Assembly (NCBI RefSeq): GCF_900188105.1
Contig: NZ_FZNP01000005.1
Span: 186,001-250,000, forward strand
DNA: 64,000 nucleotides
From: Actinomadura mexicana
Lineage (GTDB): Bacteria > Actinomycetota > Actinomycetes > Streptosporangiales > Streptosporangiaceae
Direction: 5' to 3'
This document shows, piece by piece, positions 45,986 to 55,022 of the stretch. Position numbers and translations under genes: made by a program. Every line of letters starts with the position of its first letter. Position 1 is the first letter of the stretch. The notes beneath the pieces are model-generated. The model was not told where the DNA came from and did no database searches. It saw only the letters and a list, made by a program, of their open reading frames with translations.

Positions 45986-47098
45986 TCAGCCGAGGTCGGC
46001 GATGGCCGCGACGGTACCGCCGCCGGACGGCCCCTGGTGCACGGCCGCGACCGACACGAACACCGCCGGGTCGCCGGTGACGGACGCGGCGACGCCGCCG
46101 ACGCACGCCTTGATCTGCCGGTGCCAGTGCACGTCGGAGTCGTCCAGCATGATGTTGCGGCGGCCCCGGACCGAGCCGCCCGGGTCGGCCTCGCACTTGA
46201 CGAACACGTTGACGAGCCGGTCGCCGAGGTCGCAGGTGCGGGGCCGTTCGGGCAGGTCCAGGCCCGTCGACCGGACGGCGTCCCAGATCCCGTCGGCGTC
46301 GAGCGCGTCCTTCATCACACCGTGCCCGGCCCGGTACCGGCCGCCGATGCCGCGCACGTTGCCGACGACCACGATCTGCGCCCGGTCCAGTTCCACGCCG
46401 GACGAGCACGACGCCACCGACGAGTACAGCGCCAGGTCCCGGTGGATCTGCTCGGCGGACGGCGCCTCGATCTCGCCGAGCGCGACGGCGATGCCGAGCG
46501 CGGTCGTGGAGTTGGAGATGTCCATCGACTTGAGGGTGTCCTCGGTGACCACGTCGCGGCCGCGGGCCTTCGCGTCGTTGATCGTGTCGAGGGTGAGCAG
46601 CGGCGTCTTGGTCTGCACGTAGTGGACGTCGGCCGGGTCGTCGATCCCGGCGGCCTTCATGGCCTCGCGGACGCCGGCGGCGACGGTCTCCACCATCGCG
46701 GGACGGCCGATGTCCTCGGGCAGGATGACCTCGCTCATCGCGACGCCGACCGACAGCCGCGGCTCGCCGGAGGCGGGGACGCGGGCGGGGTCGGCGGTCG
46801 CGAAGACGGTCGCGTGCGGGCTGAGCACCCCGTCCGTGCCGCCCGACCACACCAGCGGGACCCGCGCCACCTCGTCCGCCGTCCGGGTGCCCCTGGCGAG
46901 GAGCACCTCGCGGAACGCCCGGTCGGCCAGCAGCCGCGTGTAGTCGTTCACGCCGCCGTTCCCCTCGGTCTTGCCGACGACGGCCAGGACGCGGTCGGCC
47001 TCCAGGACGCCGTCGTCGATCAGCCGGGCCAGCCCGGACGCGTCGGTCACGCTCTCGATGGGGATCTTGCGGACTTCGATCGGATCGGGCACCGTCAT
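45986..47098 (-). CDS. ring-opening amidohydrolase (barbiturase / cyanuric acid hydrolase family)
   Basis: This 370-residue protein belongs to the rare AtzD/barbiturase family, which has the three-repeat Toblerone fold and opens s-triazine or pyrimidine rings. Family-type sequence is seen in each third: [29 protein letters not shown] with [15 protein letters not shown], and HVDIDV-free third repeat with [13 protein letters not shown] and [28 protein letters not shown] lies between. Catalytic Lys/Ser pairs would be in these stretches. The pathway genes (cytosine deaminase, ureidomalonase, biuret hydrolase) are not visible nearby, so the substrate (barbiturate or cyanurate) is open. Confidence 0.88.
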   Translation of the reverse strand: MTVPDPIEVRKIPIESVTDASGLARLIDDGVLEADRVLAVVGKTEGNGGVNDYTRLLADRAFREVLLARGTRTADEVARVPLVWSGGTDGVLSPHATVFATADPARVPASGEPRLSVGVAMSEVILPEDIGRPAMVETVAAGVREAMKAAGIDDPADVHYVQTKTPLLTLDTINDAKARGRDVVTEDTLKSMDISNSTTALGIAVALGEIEAPSAEQIHRDLALYSSVASCSSGVELDRAQIVVVGNVRGIGGRYRAGHGVMKDALDADGIWDAVRSTGLDLPERPRTCDLGDRLVNVFVKCEADPGGSVRGRRNIMLDDSDVHWHRQIKACVGGVAASVTGDPAVFVSVAAVHQGPSGGGTVAAIADLG

Positions 47099-47257
47099 CG
47101 CTCCTCACCTGCCGTGTCGACCGGTCTGTACCCCGGGTCACGGGACGGAAGCTAACCCGCGCGGCGGCCGCCGCTCACGGGCGAATTCCGCCCAACGAAC
47201 GCCGTTTCTTCGGCAGGTTCCGGCGGTGCTCCACGGCGCACGTGCCGCGGGGGCCCC

Positions 47258-48421
47258 TCAGTGGAGGCGCGCGAGCCGGCTTACGGCCTCGTCGATGACC
47301 TCGTCCTTCTTGCAGAACGCGAACCGGACGAAGTGGGCGCCCGCCTCGGCGTGGTCGTAGAACACCTGGCTCGGGATCGCGACGACGCCCGCCTTCTCCG
47401 GCAGGGCGCGGGCCAGTTCCCTGCCGTCGGTGAAGCCGAGCGGGCGGATGTCGGCCTGCACGAAGTAAGTGCCCTGCGGACGGTAGGTCGTGAACCCGGC
47501 GGTTTCGAGGCCGGTGATGAGCCGGTCCCGCTTGGCCTGGAGCGAGCTGCGCAGCTCCTCCACCCACGGGATCTCGTTGCGCAGCGCGTACGCGGCGGCC
47601 CGCTGGTAGGGGGCGCTGACCGCGTAGGTGAGGAACTGCTTCACGGTCTGGACGGCCCGGATGTAGGGGGCGGGCGCCGTCACCCACCCGGTCTTCCATC
47701 CGGTGACGGAGAACGACTTGCCCGCGGACGACACCGACACCGTCCGCTCGCGCATGCCGTCGAGCGTCGCGAGCGGGATGTGCTCGGTCCCGTCGAACGT
47801 CAGGTACTCGTACACCTCGTCGGTGATCGCCACCAGGTCGCGCTCCCGGCAGACGTCCGCGATGGCCTCCAGCTCGTCCCGCGTGAACACGGTGCCGGCC
47901 GGGTTGTGCGGCGAGTTCACCAGGATCGCCCGGGTGCGCGGGCCGACGGCGGCGCGCAGCTCGTCCGGGTCGAAGGTGAAGCGCCCCTCCACCGGGCGCA
48001 GCGTGACGGGCCTGCGCACGGCCCCGGCGAGCGCGATCACGGCCGCGTAGGAGTCGTAGTACGGCTCGAACACGACGACCTCGTCGCCCGGCCCCGCCAG
48101 CGACAGCACCGACGCGGCGATCCCCTCGGTGGCCCCGACCGTCACGAACACCTCGGTCGCCGGATCGAACGACAGCCCGTACCGCTCCAGCCGCTGCGCC
48201 GCCACCGCCTCCCGGAGCTCGCCGAGCCCCGGGCCCGGCGGGTACTGGTTCGCACCCGCCCGGATCGCCTCGACGGCGACGTCCAGCATGGGTCGCGGAC
48301 CATGGGAGTCCGGGAACCCCTGGCCGAGATTGATCGATCCCGTCGAGACGGCCAGTGCGGACATCTCGGCGAAGATGGTCTCGCCGAATCCCCGCATGCG
48401 CTCGACCAGTGGCTCACTCAC
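47258..48421 (-). CDS. class I/II pyridoxal-phosphate aminotransferase
   Basis: This 387-residue fold-type I aminotransferase has INLGQGFPDSHGPRPML, GATEGIAASVLSL, VNSPHNPAGTVFTRDEL, DEVYEYLTFDG and the PLP Lys in SSAGKSFSVTGWKTGWVTAP. The C-terminal Arg region HFVRFAFCK is intact. It resembles the YbdL/kynurenine aminotransferase and succinyldiaminopimelate aminotransferase (DapC) groups; the latter would feed diaminopimelate synthesis, but this is not certain. The GTG start has no clear ribosome site. Confidence 0.88.
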   Translation of the reverse strand: MSEPLVERMRGFGETIFAEMSALAVSTGSINLGQGFPDSHGPRPMLDVAVEAIRAGANQYPPGPGLGELREAVAAQRLERYGLSFDPATEVFVTVGATEGIAASVLSLAGPGDEVVVFEPYYDSYAAVIALAGAVRRPVTLRPVEGRFTFDPDELRAAVGPRTRAILVNSPHNPAGTVFTRDELEAIADVCRERDLVAITDEVYEYLTFDGTEHIPLATLDGMRERTVSVSSAGKSFSVTGWKTGWVTAPAPYIRAVQTVKQFLTYAVSAPYQRAAAYALRNEIPWVEELRSSLQAKRDRLITGLETAGFTTYRPQGTYFVQADIRPLGFTDGRELARALPEKAGVVAIPSQVFYDHAEAGAHFVRFAFCKKDEVIDEAVSRLARLH

Positions 48422-48440
48422 GCGTCAAGGTTAGACGCCC

Positions 48441-48466
48441 GGCATCCCCGCGTGCGCGGGGAGCAC
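48441..48466. repeat. orphan type I-E CRISPR-like repeat / hairpin
   Basis: Read on the minus strand this begins GTGCTCCCCGCGCACGCGG, then GGATGCC, very close to the actinobacterial type I-E CRISPR repeat. Its stem is CCCCGCG with CGCGGGG around a two-base loop. Only one copy is seen, with no second repeat at 61-bp spacing and no cas genes. It lies in the 118-bp gap between the aminotransferase and response-regulator genes and may simply act as a terminator. Confidence 0.55.
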
Positions 48467-48539
48467 GGCCCCGCCCCGTCGGGGAACCCCCGTCCGCGCG
48501 GAGAGCGCGGTTCTCCCGCATCTCGCCCTTCGGAGCGTG

Positions 48540-49145
48540 TCAGATCCAGCCCATGTCGATCGCGGCGCGGGCGGCGCGGATGCGGGTGGGTTCGCCCATC
48601 TTCGCCATGGCGGTGGACAGGTAATTGCGGACGGTGCCCTCGGACAGGTGCAGATCGGCCGCGATGCGGGCGGTCTCGGCGCCGGCCCCGGCGAGGCGCA
48701 GGACGTCGCGCTCGCGCTCGGAGAGCGGGTTGTCCCCGGCGGCCATCGCGCTGGCGGCCAGCTCGGCGTCCAGGTACCGGCCACCACCGTGGATCTTGCG
48801 GATGGCGCTGGCGAGCTCGTCGGTGGGGGCGTCCTTGGCGACGAAGCCGCGGACCCCGGCGGACATGGCGCGGCGCAGGTAGCCCGGGCGGCCGAAGCTC
48901 GTGAGGATGCACACCGCGCAGCGGGCGCCGGAGGCGTGCAGCTCCTCGGCGACGGCGAGGCCGTCCGCGCCCGGCATCTCGATGTCGAGGACGGCCACGT
49001 CCGGGTCGTGCGCGGCGACCGCGGCGGCGACCTGGTCGCCGCGGCCGACCTCGGCGACGACCTCCAGGTCGGACTCCAGTCCGAGGAGGGCGGCGACGGC
49101 GCCGCGGATGAGGTGCTCGTCGTCGGCGAGCAGGACGCGGATCAC
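48540..49145 (-). CDS. NarL/DesR-type response regulator
   Basis: This 201-residue regulator has a receiver domain (LLADDEHLIRG, phosphoacceptor Asp54 in VAVLDIEMPGADG, then TSFGRPGYLRRAMSAG and FVAKDAP) and a LuxR-type HTH (NPLSERERDVLRLAGAGAETARIAADLHLSEGTVRNYLSTAMAKMG). The GTG start overlaps the kinase stop (GTGA), so the two make one two-component system. The neighbouring ABC exporter is the likely target. Confidence 0.95.
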   Translation of the reverse strand: MIRVLLADDEHLIRGAVAALLGLESDLEVVAEVGRGDQVAAAVAAHDPDVAVLDIEMPGADGLAVAEELHASGARCAVCILTSFGRPGYLRRAMSAGVRGFVAKDAPTDELASAIRKIHGGGRYLDAELAASAMAAGDNPLSERERDVLRLAGAGAETARIAADLHLSEGTVRNYLSTAMAKMGEPTRIRAARAAIDMGWI

Positions 49146-50455
49146 GCGGGCCTCCCGGCCGGGAGCGGCCGGCCGGCGTCCGTCCCGGGCCCGCTCCGAC
49201 CGCCTCCCGCCGGACCGCCCCCGCCCGGCCCGTGCACGGGCGGGAGCGGGACGGCGGCGCGCAGCAGGAACCCGTCGCGGCCGTGCCGGCCCGCGGTGAT
49301 CTCGCCGCCGAGCACGGCGACGCGTTCGGTGAGGCCGGTGAGGCCCGAGCCCGCGGCGGTCTCGGCGCCGCGGACGCCGTCGTTGCGCATCTCCAGGACC
49401 ACGGAGTCACCGTAGGGGGCGTCGCCGGGACCGGAGTCGCCGTACACGCCGAGGCCGATCGCGCAGTTCCTCGCCTCGCTGTGCTTGATGACGTTGGTGG
49501 CGCCCTCGCGGATCACCCAGGCGAGCACCGAGCGGACCTCCGGCGGCAGGCCGTCCGGCAGGCGGCCGATCTCGCAGCGCACCCCGGCGGCCTCCAGCAC
49601 GGCCCGGACCCCGGCCAGCTCGGCGTCCAGTTCGACGGCCCGGTAGCCGCGGACGGCGGCGCGGACCTCCCGGAGGGCCTCCCTCGCCGCGCGCTGGACG
49701 TCGGCCATCTCGGCGCCCGCCCGGCCGGGGTCGTCGCGCACCGTCCGCCTGGCCAGCTCGCTCTTCACCGCGATGAGGGACAGGCTGTGGCCGAGCAGAT
49801 CGTGCAGGTCCCGGGAGAAGCGGAGCCGCTCCTCGGTGACCGCGAGCCGGGCGAGGGCGTCGCGGGCCGCGTAGGCCTCCTGGTGCAGCTCCCACATGCG
49901 CCGCTGGTACCGGTTGACGAACACGACGAACCCGCAGACCGCGGTGTACAGCGCGCACATCACCGGGAAGATCCCGTACCAGGGGGCGTCGCCCTCGGGG
50001 TACAGGCGCTCCGCGGCGAGCGTGGCGACCGCCCCGCAGTACGCGCCGGTGCCCGCGCACAGCGCGACGATCCGCCCCCGCCCCATCGGCAGCAGCACCA
50101 CGGCCGAGACCCAGAAGACGGGGATGACGCTGAACCACGGGCCGGTGAGCATCATCAGGCTCAACGCGGCGGCGACGACGCCGCTGCCCACGACCACGCG
50201 CCTGGACACGGCGCCTTCGAGGCCCGCCCGGACGAGACGCGCGTAGCACCAGGCGAGCACCGCGAGCCCCGCGACGACCGCGACGAGGACGGGCACGCCG
50301 GCGTCGCCGTTGGTGTAGGCGTCTTCGAGCCCGCACAGGCTCGGCAGGATGAAGCCCACGGCGGCGAACATGAACGAGCGGTACGTCACCCGCCGGTACC
50401 GCTCCAGCTTGCGGGCGGCCTGTTCCTCGATGTCCGCCGTGGTCGCGACCGCCAT
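49142..50455 (-). CDS. DesK-like sensor histidine kinase (HisKA_3)
   Basis: This 437-residue kinase has six hydrophobic segments in its first 185 residues and no large sensor domain, like the DesK group that senses the membrane. The dimerisation and phosphoacceptor motif is RFSRDLHDLLGHSLSLIAVKSELA (His218). The ATPase domain has VIREGATNVIKHSEARNC, a short Gly/Asp-rich insert, and SGLTGLTERVAVLGGEI. The C-terminal 35 residues are Gly/Pro-rich. GAGGAGG precedes the ATG. Confidence 0.94.
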   Translation of the reverse strand: MAVATTADIEEQAARKLERYRRVTYRSFMFAAVGFILPSLCGLEDAYTNGDAGVPVLVAVVAGLAVLAWCYARLVRAGLEGAVSRRVVVGSGVVAAALSLMMLTGPWFSVIPVFWVSAVVLLPMGRGRIVALCAGTGAYCGAVATLAAERLYPEGDAPWYGIFPVMCALYTAVCGFVVFVNRYQRRMWELHQEAYAARDALARLAVTEERLRFSRDLHDLLGHSLSLIAVKSELARRTVRDDPGRAGAEMADVQRAAREALREVRAAVRGYRAVELDAELAGVRAVLEAAGVRCEIGRLPDGLPPEVRSVLAWVIREGATNVIKHSEARNCAIGLGVYGDSGPGDAPYGDSVVLEMRNDGVRGAETAAGSGLTGLTERVAVLGGEITAGRHGRDGFLLRAAVPLPPVHGPGGGGPAGGGRSGPGTDAGRPLPAGRPA

Positions 50456-50503
50456 GTCCTGGTTCCTCCTCGCATCGCACTGTAATGGTGGGTCCGCGGT
50501 GCG

Positions 50504-51298
50504 TCAGGCGCGGCGCGGCTCCCACCGGAACCAGCGGGTGGCCAGCACGCGGCCGAACACGCCCCAGAAGGCCAGGACGAGGAAGGGCCGGACGCAGCTG
50601 AGCCAGCCCTCGGCGAGGCCGACGGACGGGTGGCCGGGGCGGTGCACGAAGTCCTGGCCGAAGTACCCCGTCCGGACGATCTCCACGACCGGGCTGAGCG
50701 GGACCCACCGGCACGCCTCCCGGACCCAGCCGGGCAGGCCGTCCACCGGGAACATGACGCCGGCCCCGAGCATGCAGCCGAACATGATCGGCAGGACGGT
50801 GAGCTGCGCCAGCTCCGCGTTCGGGGTGATCCCCGAGACGGCGAACGCCAGCGTCGCGAACACGGCGGCGCCGCCCGCGAGCCCGGCCAGCACCAGGACG
50901 GGGTCGGCGGGGACCGTGCCGCCCATCGCGGCGCCGAGCAGGACCAGCAGCGCGACGGCCTGCACCGCGTACAGCGCGGCCGCGGTGAGGACGCTGCCCG
51001 CGGTGATCTCCGCGTCCGAGAGGGCGGTGCCGCGCAGCCGCTTGAGCGTGCGGTCCTCGCGGCGGGCGGTGAGCACGTTGACGAGGTTCATGAAGACGGC
51101 GAAGACCAGGAAGAACCCCAGGTGGCCGGTGCCCTGCAGGAGGGCGCCGTCCACGCCGTCGATCCTCTCGCCGCGGACCGGGAGGAGCATGGCCGCGAAC
51201 AGGACCGGCAGGCCGGCGGCGGTGAACAGGGCCGTCCGGTTCCGCCAGAGCAGGGTGAGGTCGAGCCGGGCGACGCGCAGCACGGCGGTGGCGTTCAT
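50504..51298 (-). CDS. ABC-2 type transporter permease
   Basis: This 264-residue permease has six membrane segments and the ABC-2 signature region VMFPVDGLPGWVREACRWVPLSPVVEIVRTGYFG. It pairs with the ATPase encoded just upstream (ATGA overlap), and lies 48 bases from the sensor kinase gene. DesK/DesR-like systems next to such exporters often respond to antibiotics or lipids; the cargo is unknown. Confidence 0.92.
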   Translation of the reverse strand: MNATAVLRVARLDLTLLWRNRTALFTAAGLPVLFAAMLLPVRGERIDGVDGALLQGTGHLGFFLVFAVFMNLVNVLTARREDRTLKRLRGTALSDAEITAGSVLTAAALYAVQAVALLVLLGAAMGGTVPADPVLVLAGLAGGAAVFATLAFAVSGITPNAELAQLTVLPIMFGCMLGAGVMFPVDGLPGWVREACRWVPLSPVVEIVRTGYFGQDFVHRPGHPSVGLAEGWLSCVRPFLVLAFWGVFGRVLATRWFRWEPRRA

Positions 51299-52239
51299 CG
51301 GGAGGCTCCTTCGGCGGTGCGCAGGAAGACGTCTTCGAGGGAGGCGCTGCGCGCCCGCAGGCCGTCCAGCCGGACGCCCTCCTCGTCGGCCCAGCGCAGC
51401 AGCTCGTAGAGCCCCGCCTGGAGCCCGGGGTCGTCGCCGTCGCGGGAAGGTACGGCGTAGGACGCGACGGCGTGCCCGCCCTCCACCCGGACGTCGGCGC
51501 GGACGCCCCGCAGAGGGGGCAGTTCGGCGACCTGGAGGCGCTGGGGCAGCCGGAAGTCGATGCGGTCGCCGTGCCCGGCGACGACGTCGGCGACCGTGCC
51601 GGTCGCCTCGATCCGGCCGCGGTGCAGGATCGCGAGCCGGTCGGCGAGGTGCTCGGCCTCCTCCAGGTAGTGGGTGGTGAGGAGCACGGCCGTGCCGCCG
51701 GCCACCACCTCCTTGACGATGTCCCAGGTCGCGCGCCGGGCCTCGGGGTCCATGCCGCTCGTCGGCTCGTCCAGGAACAGGACGTCGGGCCTGCCGAGCA
51801 GGGCCAGCGCGAGGTCGAGGCGGCGCTTCTGGCCGCCGGAGAGCTGCCGCACCCGAACGCCCGCCTTCTCGGCGAGGCCCGCCAGGGCGACGGCCTCGTC
51901 GCGCCCGCGCGCGGAGGGGGTGAAGCCGCGCCAGTGCTCGACGGTCTCGGCCACGGTGAGGTCGGCGAAGAAGCCGCCGTCCTGCAGCATGATGCCCATG
52001 CGCGGGCGGACCTTGCGGCGCTCGCGGTGCGGGTCGTGGCCGAGGACCCGGACCGTGCCCTCGTGAACGGTCCGGTGCCCCTCCAGCGTTTCGAGGGTGG
52101 TGGTCTTGCCCGCGCCGTTGGTGCCGAGCAGCGCGAACAGCTCCCCCGCCGCGACGTCGAACGAGATGCCGGCGACGGCCTCGAAGTCCCCGTAGCGCTG
52201 CCGGAGGCCGTCGACGCTGATGGCTGGGTCCGTCTTCAT
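51295..52239 (-). CDS. ABC transporter ATP-binding protein
   Basis: This 314-residue ATPase has Walker A LLGTNGAGKTTTLETLEG, Q-loop GIMLQDGGFFADLTV, signature RQLSGGQKRRLDLALALLG, Walker B VLFLDEPTSGMDPEARR and H-loop LLTTHYLEEAEHLADRLAIL. The C-terminal DUF4162-like domain fits drug or lipid exporters. It is first in an operon with the permease and the two-component pair. TGACAGGTGTCA (52322-52333), a small palindrome, lies upstream. Confidence 0.94.
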   Translation of the reverse strand: MKTDPAISVDGLRQRYGDFEAVAGISFDVAAGELFALLGTNGAGKTTTLETLEGHRTVHEGTVRVLGHDPHRERRKVRPRMGIMLQDGGFFADLTVAETVEHWRGFTPSARGRDEAVALAGLAEKAGVRVRQLSGGQKRRLDLALALLGRPDVLFLDEPTSGMDPEARRATWDIVKEVVAGGTAVLLTTHYLEEAEHLADRLAILHRGRIEATGTVADVVAGHGDRIDFRLPQRLQVAELPPLRGVRADVRVEGGHAVASYAVPSRDGDDPGLQAGLYELLRWADEEGVRLDGLRARSASLEDVFLRTAEGASR

Positions 52240-52381
52240 GCCTCCAGCGTCGCGACCGCGCGGGCGCCCCGGTAGAAGCGCGTGTCACCGGTTCCGGCGG
52301 CGCGCCGTCAGGTGATCGGCGTGACAGGTGTCAGACGTTCGCCCGCGACCTGGTCCGGCCCGTCCTCGCCGAGCTCCTCCC

Positions 52382-53779
52382 CTAGAGCTCGCTCAGGCGG
52401 GTCTTGACGACCTTGCCCATGGCGTTGCGGGGCAGGGAGGCGACCAGGTGGACGACGCGGGGCCGCTTGTGCACCGACAGGCGCTCGGCCACGAAGTCGG
52501 CGAGCTGCCTCTCCCCGACCCCGTCGGCGACGACGTAGGCGGTGACCTGCTCACCGAGGTCGTCGTGCGGAGTGCCGACGACGGCGGCCTCCCGCACGGC
52601 GGGGTGGGCGAGCAGCGCGTTCTCGACCTCGCCCGCGCCGATCCGGTAACCACCGCTCTTGATGAGGTCGGTGGACGCGCGCCCGACGATCCGGTGCCAG
52701 CCGTCCGGGCCGATCGTGGCGATGTCGCCGGTGCGGAAGAAGCCGTCCGGCGTGAACGACCTCGCGGTCGCCTCGGGCCGGTTGAGGTACCCCTGGAACA
52801 GCAGCGGCGCGCGGACGTGCAGCTCACCGGGAGTCTCCCCGTCCAGCGGGACCGCCGTGCCGTCCTCGGAGGCCAGGCGGGTCTCGACGCCGGGCAGCGG
52901 CGTGCCGACCTGGCCGGGGCGCCGGTCGCCCTCCGCGCGGGCGCTGATCGTGATGAGGGTCTCGGTCATCCCGTACCGCTCGACCGGGCGGTGCCCGGTG
53001 AGGGCCGAGAGCCGCTCGAAGACGGGCACGGGCAGCGGCGCGCTGCCGGAGACGAGCAGCCGCGCCCCGCGCAGGGCCTCGGCCGTCGACGGGTCCGCCG
53101 CCGTCCTCGACCAGACGGTGGGGACGCCGAAGAACAGGCTGCCGCCGTCGTCCTGCGCCGCCGCGGCGTACAGCTCCGGCTTGGGGCGCCCGGTGTGGAC
53201 GAGGGGCGAACCGACCCGCAGGGGCCCGAGCACGCCGAGGACGAGCCCGTGCACGTGGAACAGCGGAAGCCCGTGGACCAGGACGTCGCCGGGCGTCCAG
53301 GCCCAGGCCTCGGCGAGGGCGTCGAGCCCGGCGGCGATGGCGCTCCGCGAGATCAGCACGCCCTTCGGCGCGCCCGTCGTCCCGCTCGTATAGAGGATCA
53401 GGGCGGTCGCGCCGGGAGAGACCTCCTCGTCCCCGCCGCTCCCGTGGCGCGGCAGCCAGTTGACCGGAAGGAGCGGCGGCTCCCTGCCGGAGACCTCCGT
53501 CCCTCCGTCCGCGAGGATCATGCTCGCGCCGGAGTCGCCGAGGATGTGCGCGCGCTCGGAGGGGCCGGAGTCGGGAGGCAGCGGCACCACGGGGACGCCC
53601 GCGAGGAGGCCGCCCACGACCGCCGCGACCGTCTCCAGGGACGCCGTGGCGTGCACGGCGACGGCGTCCGCGCCCCGGATCTCCGCGGCGACGGCGGACG
53701 CCCATCCGAGCAGCTCGTCGCGCGGCAGCTCCCGTCCGGCGATCCGCACCGGGCCGCCCGTCCCGCCGAGCAGATCCAT
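52382..53779 (-). CDS. AMP-dependent acyl-CoA synthetase
   Basis: This 465-residue adenylate-forming enzyme has the AMP motif ALILYTSGTTGAPKGVLIS, VERYGMTETLITISA, GFFRTGDIATIGPDGWHRIVGRASTDLIKSGGYRIGAGEVENALL and the C-terminal catalytic Lys region NAMGKVVKTRL. Its size and sequence resemble malonyl-CoA synthetase (MatB-type) enzymes more than long-chain fatty acid ligases, which is a guess. The start overlaps the CoA-transferase stop (TGATG), so the two probably act on one carboxylic acid. Confidence 0.92.
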   Translation of the reverse strand: MDLLGGTGGPVRIAGRELPRDELLGWASAVAAEIRGADAVAVHATASLETVAAVVGGLLAGVPVVPLPPDSGPSERAHILGDSGASMILADGGTEVSGREPPLLPVNWLPRHGSGGDEEVSPGATALILYTSGTTGAPKGVLISRSAIAAGLDALAEAWAWTPGDVLVHGLPLFHVHGLVLGVLGPLRVGSPLVHTGRPKPELYAAAAQDDGGSLFFGVPTVWSRTAADPSTAEALRGARLLVSGSAPLPVPVFERLSALTGHRPVERYGMTETLITISARAEGDRRPGQVGTPLPGVETRLASEDGTAVPLDGETPGELHVRAPLLFQGYLNRPEATARSFTPDGFFRTGDIATIGPDGWHRIVGRASTDLIKSGGYRIGAGEVENALLAHPAVREAAVVGTPHDDLGEQVTAYVVADGVGERQLADFVAERLSVHKRPRVVHLVASLPRNAMGKVVKTRLSEL

Positions 53780-54945
53780 CACTCGCCCCTCTCCTCGTTC
53801 TCCCGTTCGCCGAGCCAGGCCATGACCGCGCCGGTGTGCTCGCCGAGCAGCGGCGGCGCGGTGTGCTCGCGCGGCGGCGCGCCGTCGAAGCGCAGCGGCG
53901 GCCCCGGCAGCTCGATCGGGCCGAGCCGCGGGTGGTCCACCTCGATGACCAGGCCCTGCGAGCGGGTCTGCTCCCACTCGTACACCTCGTCGATCGACCG
54001 GATCGCCCCCGCCGGGACGCCCGCCTCGCCGAACCGCGCGAGCCAGGCGTCGCGCGTGCCGGTCGCGAGGACCCGCTCGATGTCGGCGGTCAGCTCGGCG
54101 CGCCGGCCCGCGCGGTCGGGGATCGTCGCGTAGCGGGCGTCGTCCGGGTCCAGGCCGACGATCGGCGCGAACCTGCGCCACAGGCTCTGGTTGGCGACGC
54201 CGATCTGGAGCTGCCCGTCCTCGCAGCGGAACGTCCCGTACGGGGCGATGGACGGGTGGTCGTTGCCGACCGACTCGGGGACCTCCCGGGCGACGGTCCA
54301 GCGGGTCCCCTGGAACATGTGGGCGCCCACCACCGACGCCAGCAGCGAGGTGCGGACGACGGTCCCGCGCCCGGTGCGGGTCCGCTCGTAGAGGGCGGCC
54401 AGCACGCCCGCGACGCCGTTGCCCGCGGCGAGGATGTCGGCGATCGACAGGCCGACCTTGCTCGGCGTGCCGGGCGGCCCCGTCACGCTCATGATGCCCG
54501 CCTCGCCCTGCACGATCGCGTCGTAGCCGGGCCGCCCGCCCTCGGGCCCGTCGTGCCCGAACCCGGTGATCGACAGGACGATCAGCGCCGGGTTCAGCTC
54601 GTGCAGCCGCTCCACGGGGAAGCCGAGCCGGTCGAGCACGCCGGTGCGGAAGTTCTCCACCAGCACGTCGGCGTGCCGGACGAGCCGGGCGAGGACGTCC
54701 CGGCCCTCGTCCGACTTCAGGTCGAGGGTGATCGACTCCTTGTTCCGGTTGATCGACAGGTAGTAGGTGCTCACCTGGTCCGCGCCCGCGAACGGCGGGC
54801 CCCAGCCCCGGGTCTCGTCGCCGGCCCCGGGCTGCTCGACCTTGATCACGCGGGCGCCGAGGTCGGCGAGCGCCATCGTGGCCTGCGGGCCCGCCACGAC
54901 GCGGCTGAGGTCGACGATCACGACGCCTTCGAGCGGTCCGGGCAA
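53779..54945 (-). CDS. CaiB/BaiF family (class III) CoA-transferase
   Basis: This 388-residue protein starts PLEGVVIVDLSRVVAGPQATMALADLGARVIKVEQP, the class III signature, with YYLSINRNKESITLDLKSDEGRD and ENFRTGVLDRLG. The Asp that carries the acyl intermediate would be in the GRPGYDAIVQGEAGIMSVTG region. It moves CoA between carboxylic acids and is co-transcribed with the acyl-CoA synthetase downstream. Confidence 0.93.
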   Translation of the reverse strand: MPGPLEGVVIVDLSRVVAGPQATMALADLGARVIKVEQPGAGDETRGWGPPFAGADQVSTYYLSINRNKESITLDLKSDEGRDVLARLVRHADVLVENFRTGVLDRLGFPVERLHELNPALIVLSITGFGHDGPEGGRPGYDAIVQGEAGIMSVTGPPGTPSKVGLSIADILAAGNGVAGVLAALYERTRTGRGTVVRTSLLASVVGAHMFQGTRWTVAREVPESVGNDHPSIAPYGTFRCEDGQLQIGVANQSLWRRFAPIVGLDPDDARYATIPDRAGRRAELTADIERVLATGTRDAWLARFGEAGVPAGAIRSIDEVYEWEQTRSQGLVIEVDHPRLGPIELPGPPLRFDGAPPREHTAPPLLGEHTGAVMAWLGERENEERGE

Positions 54946-55022
54946 CGGACGTTCTCCTTCTGCGGGCTCTGGGGGGCGGCTCCGTCCGGGCGGCTGCTCC
55001 CCGGGGGCCGGTACCTGGAAGT

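Noticed and set aside
48441..48540. A full CRISPR array between the aminotransferase and response regulator genes
   Set aside because: Only one repeat-like unit exists and the sequence one repeat-spacer length away does not match it.
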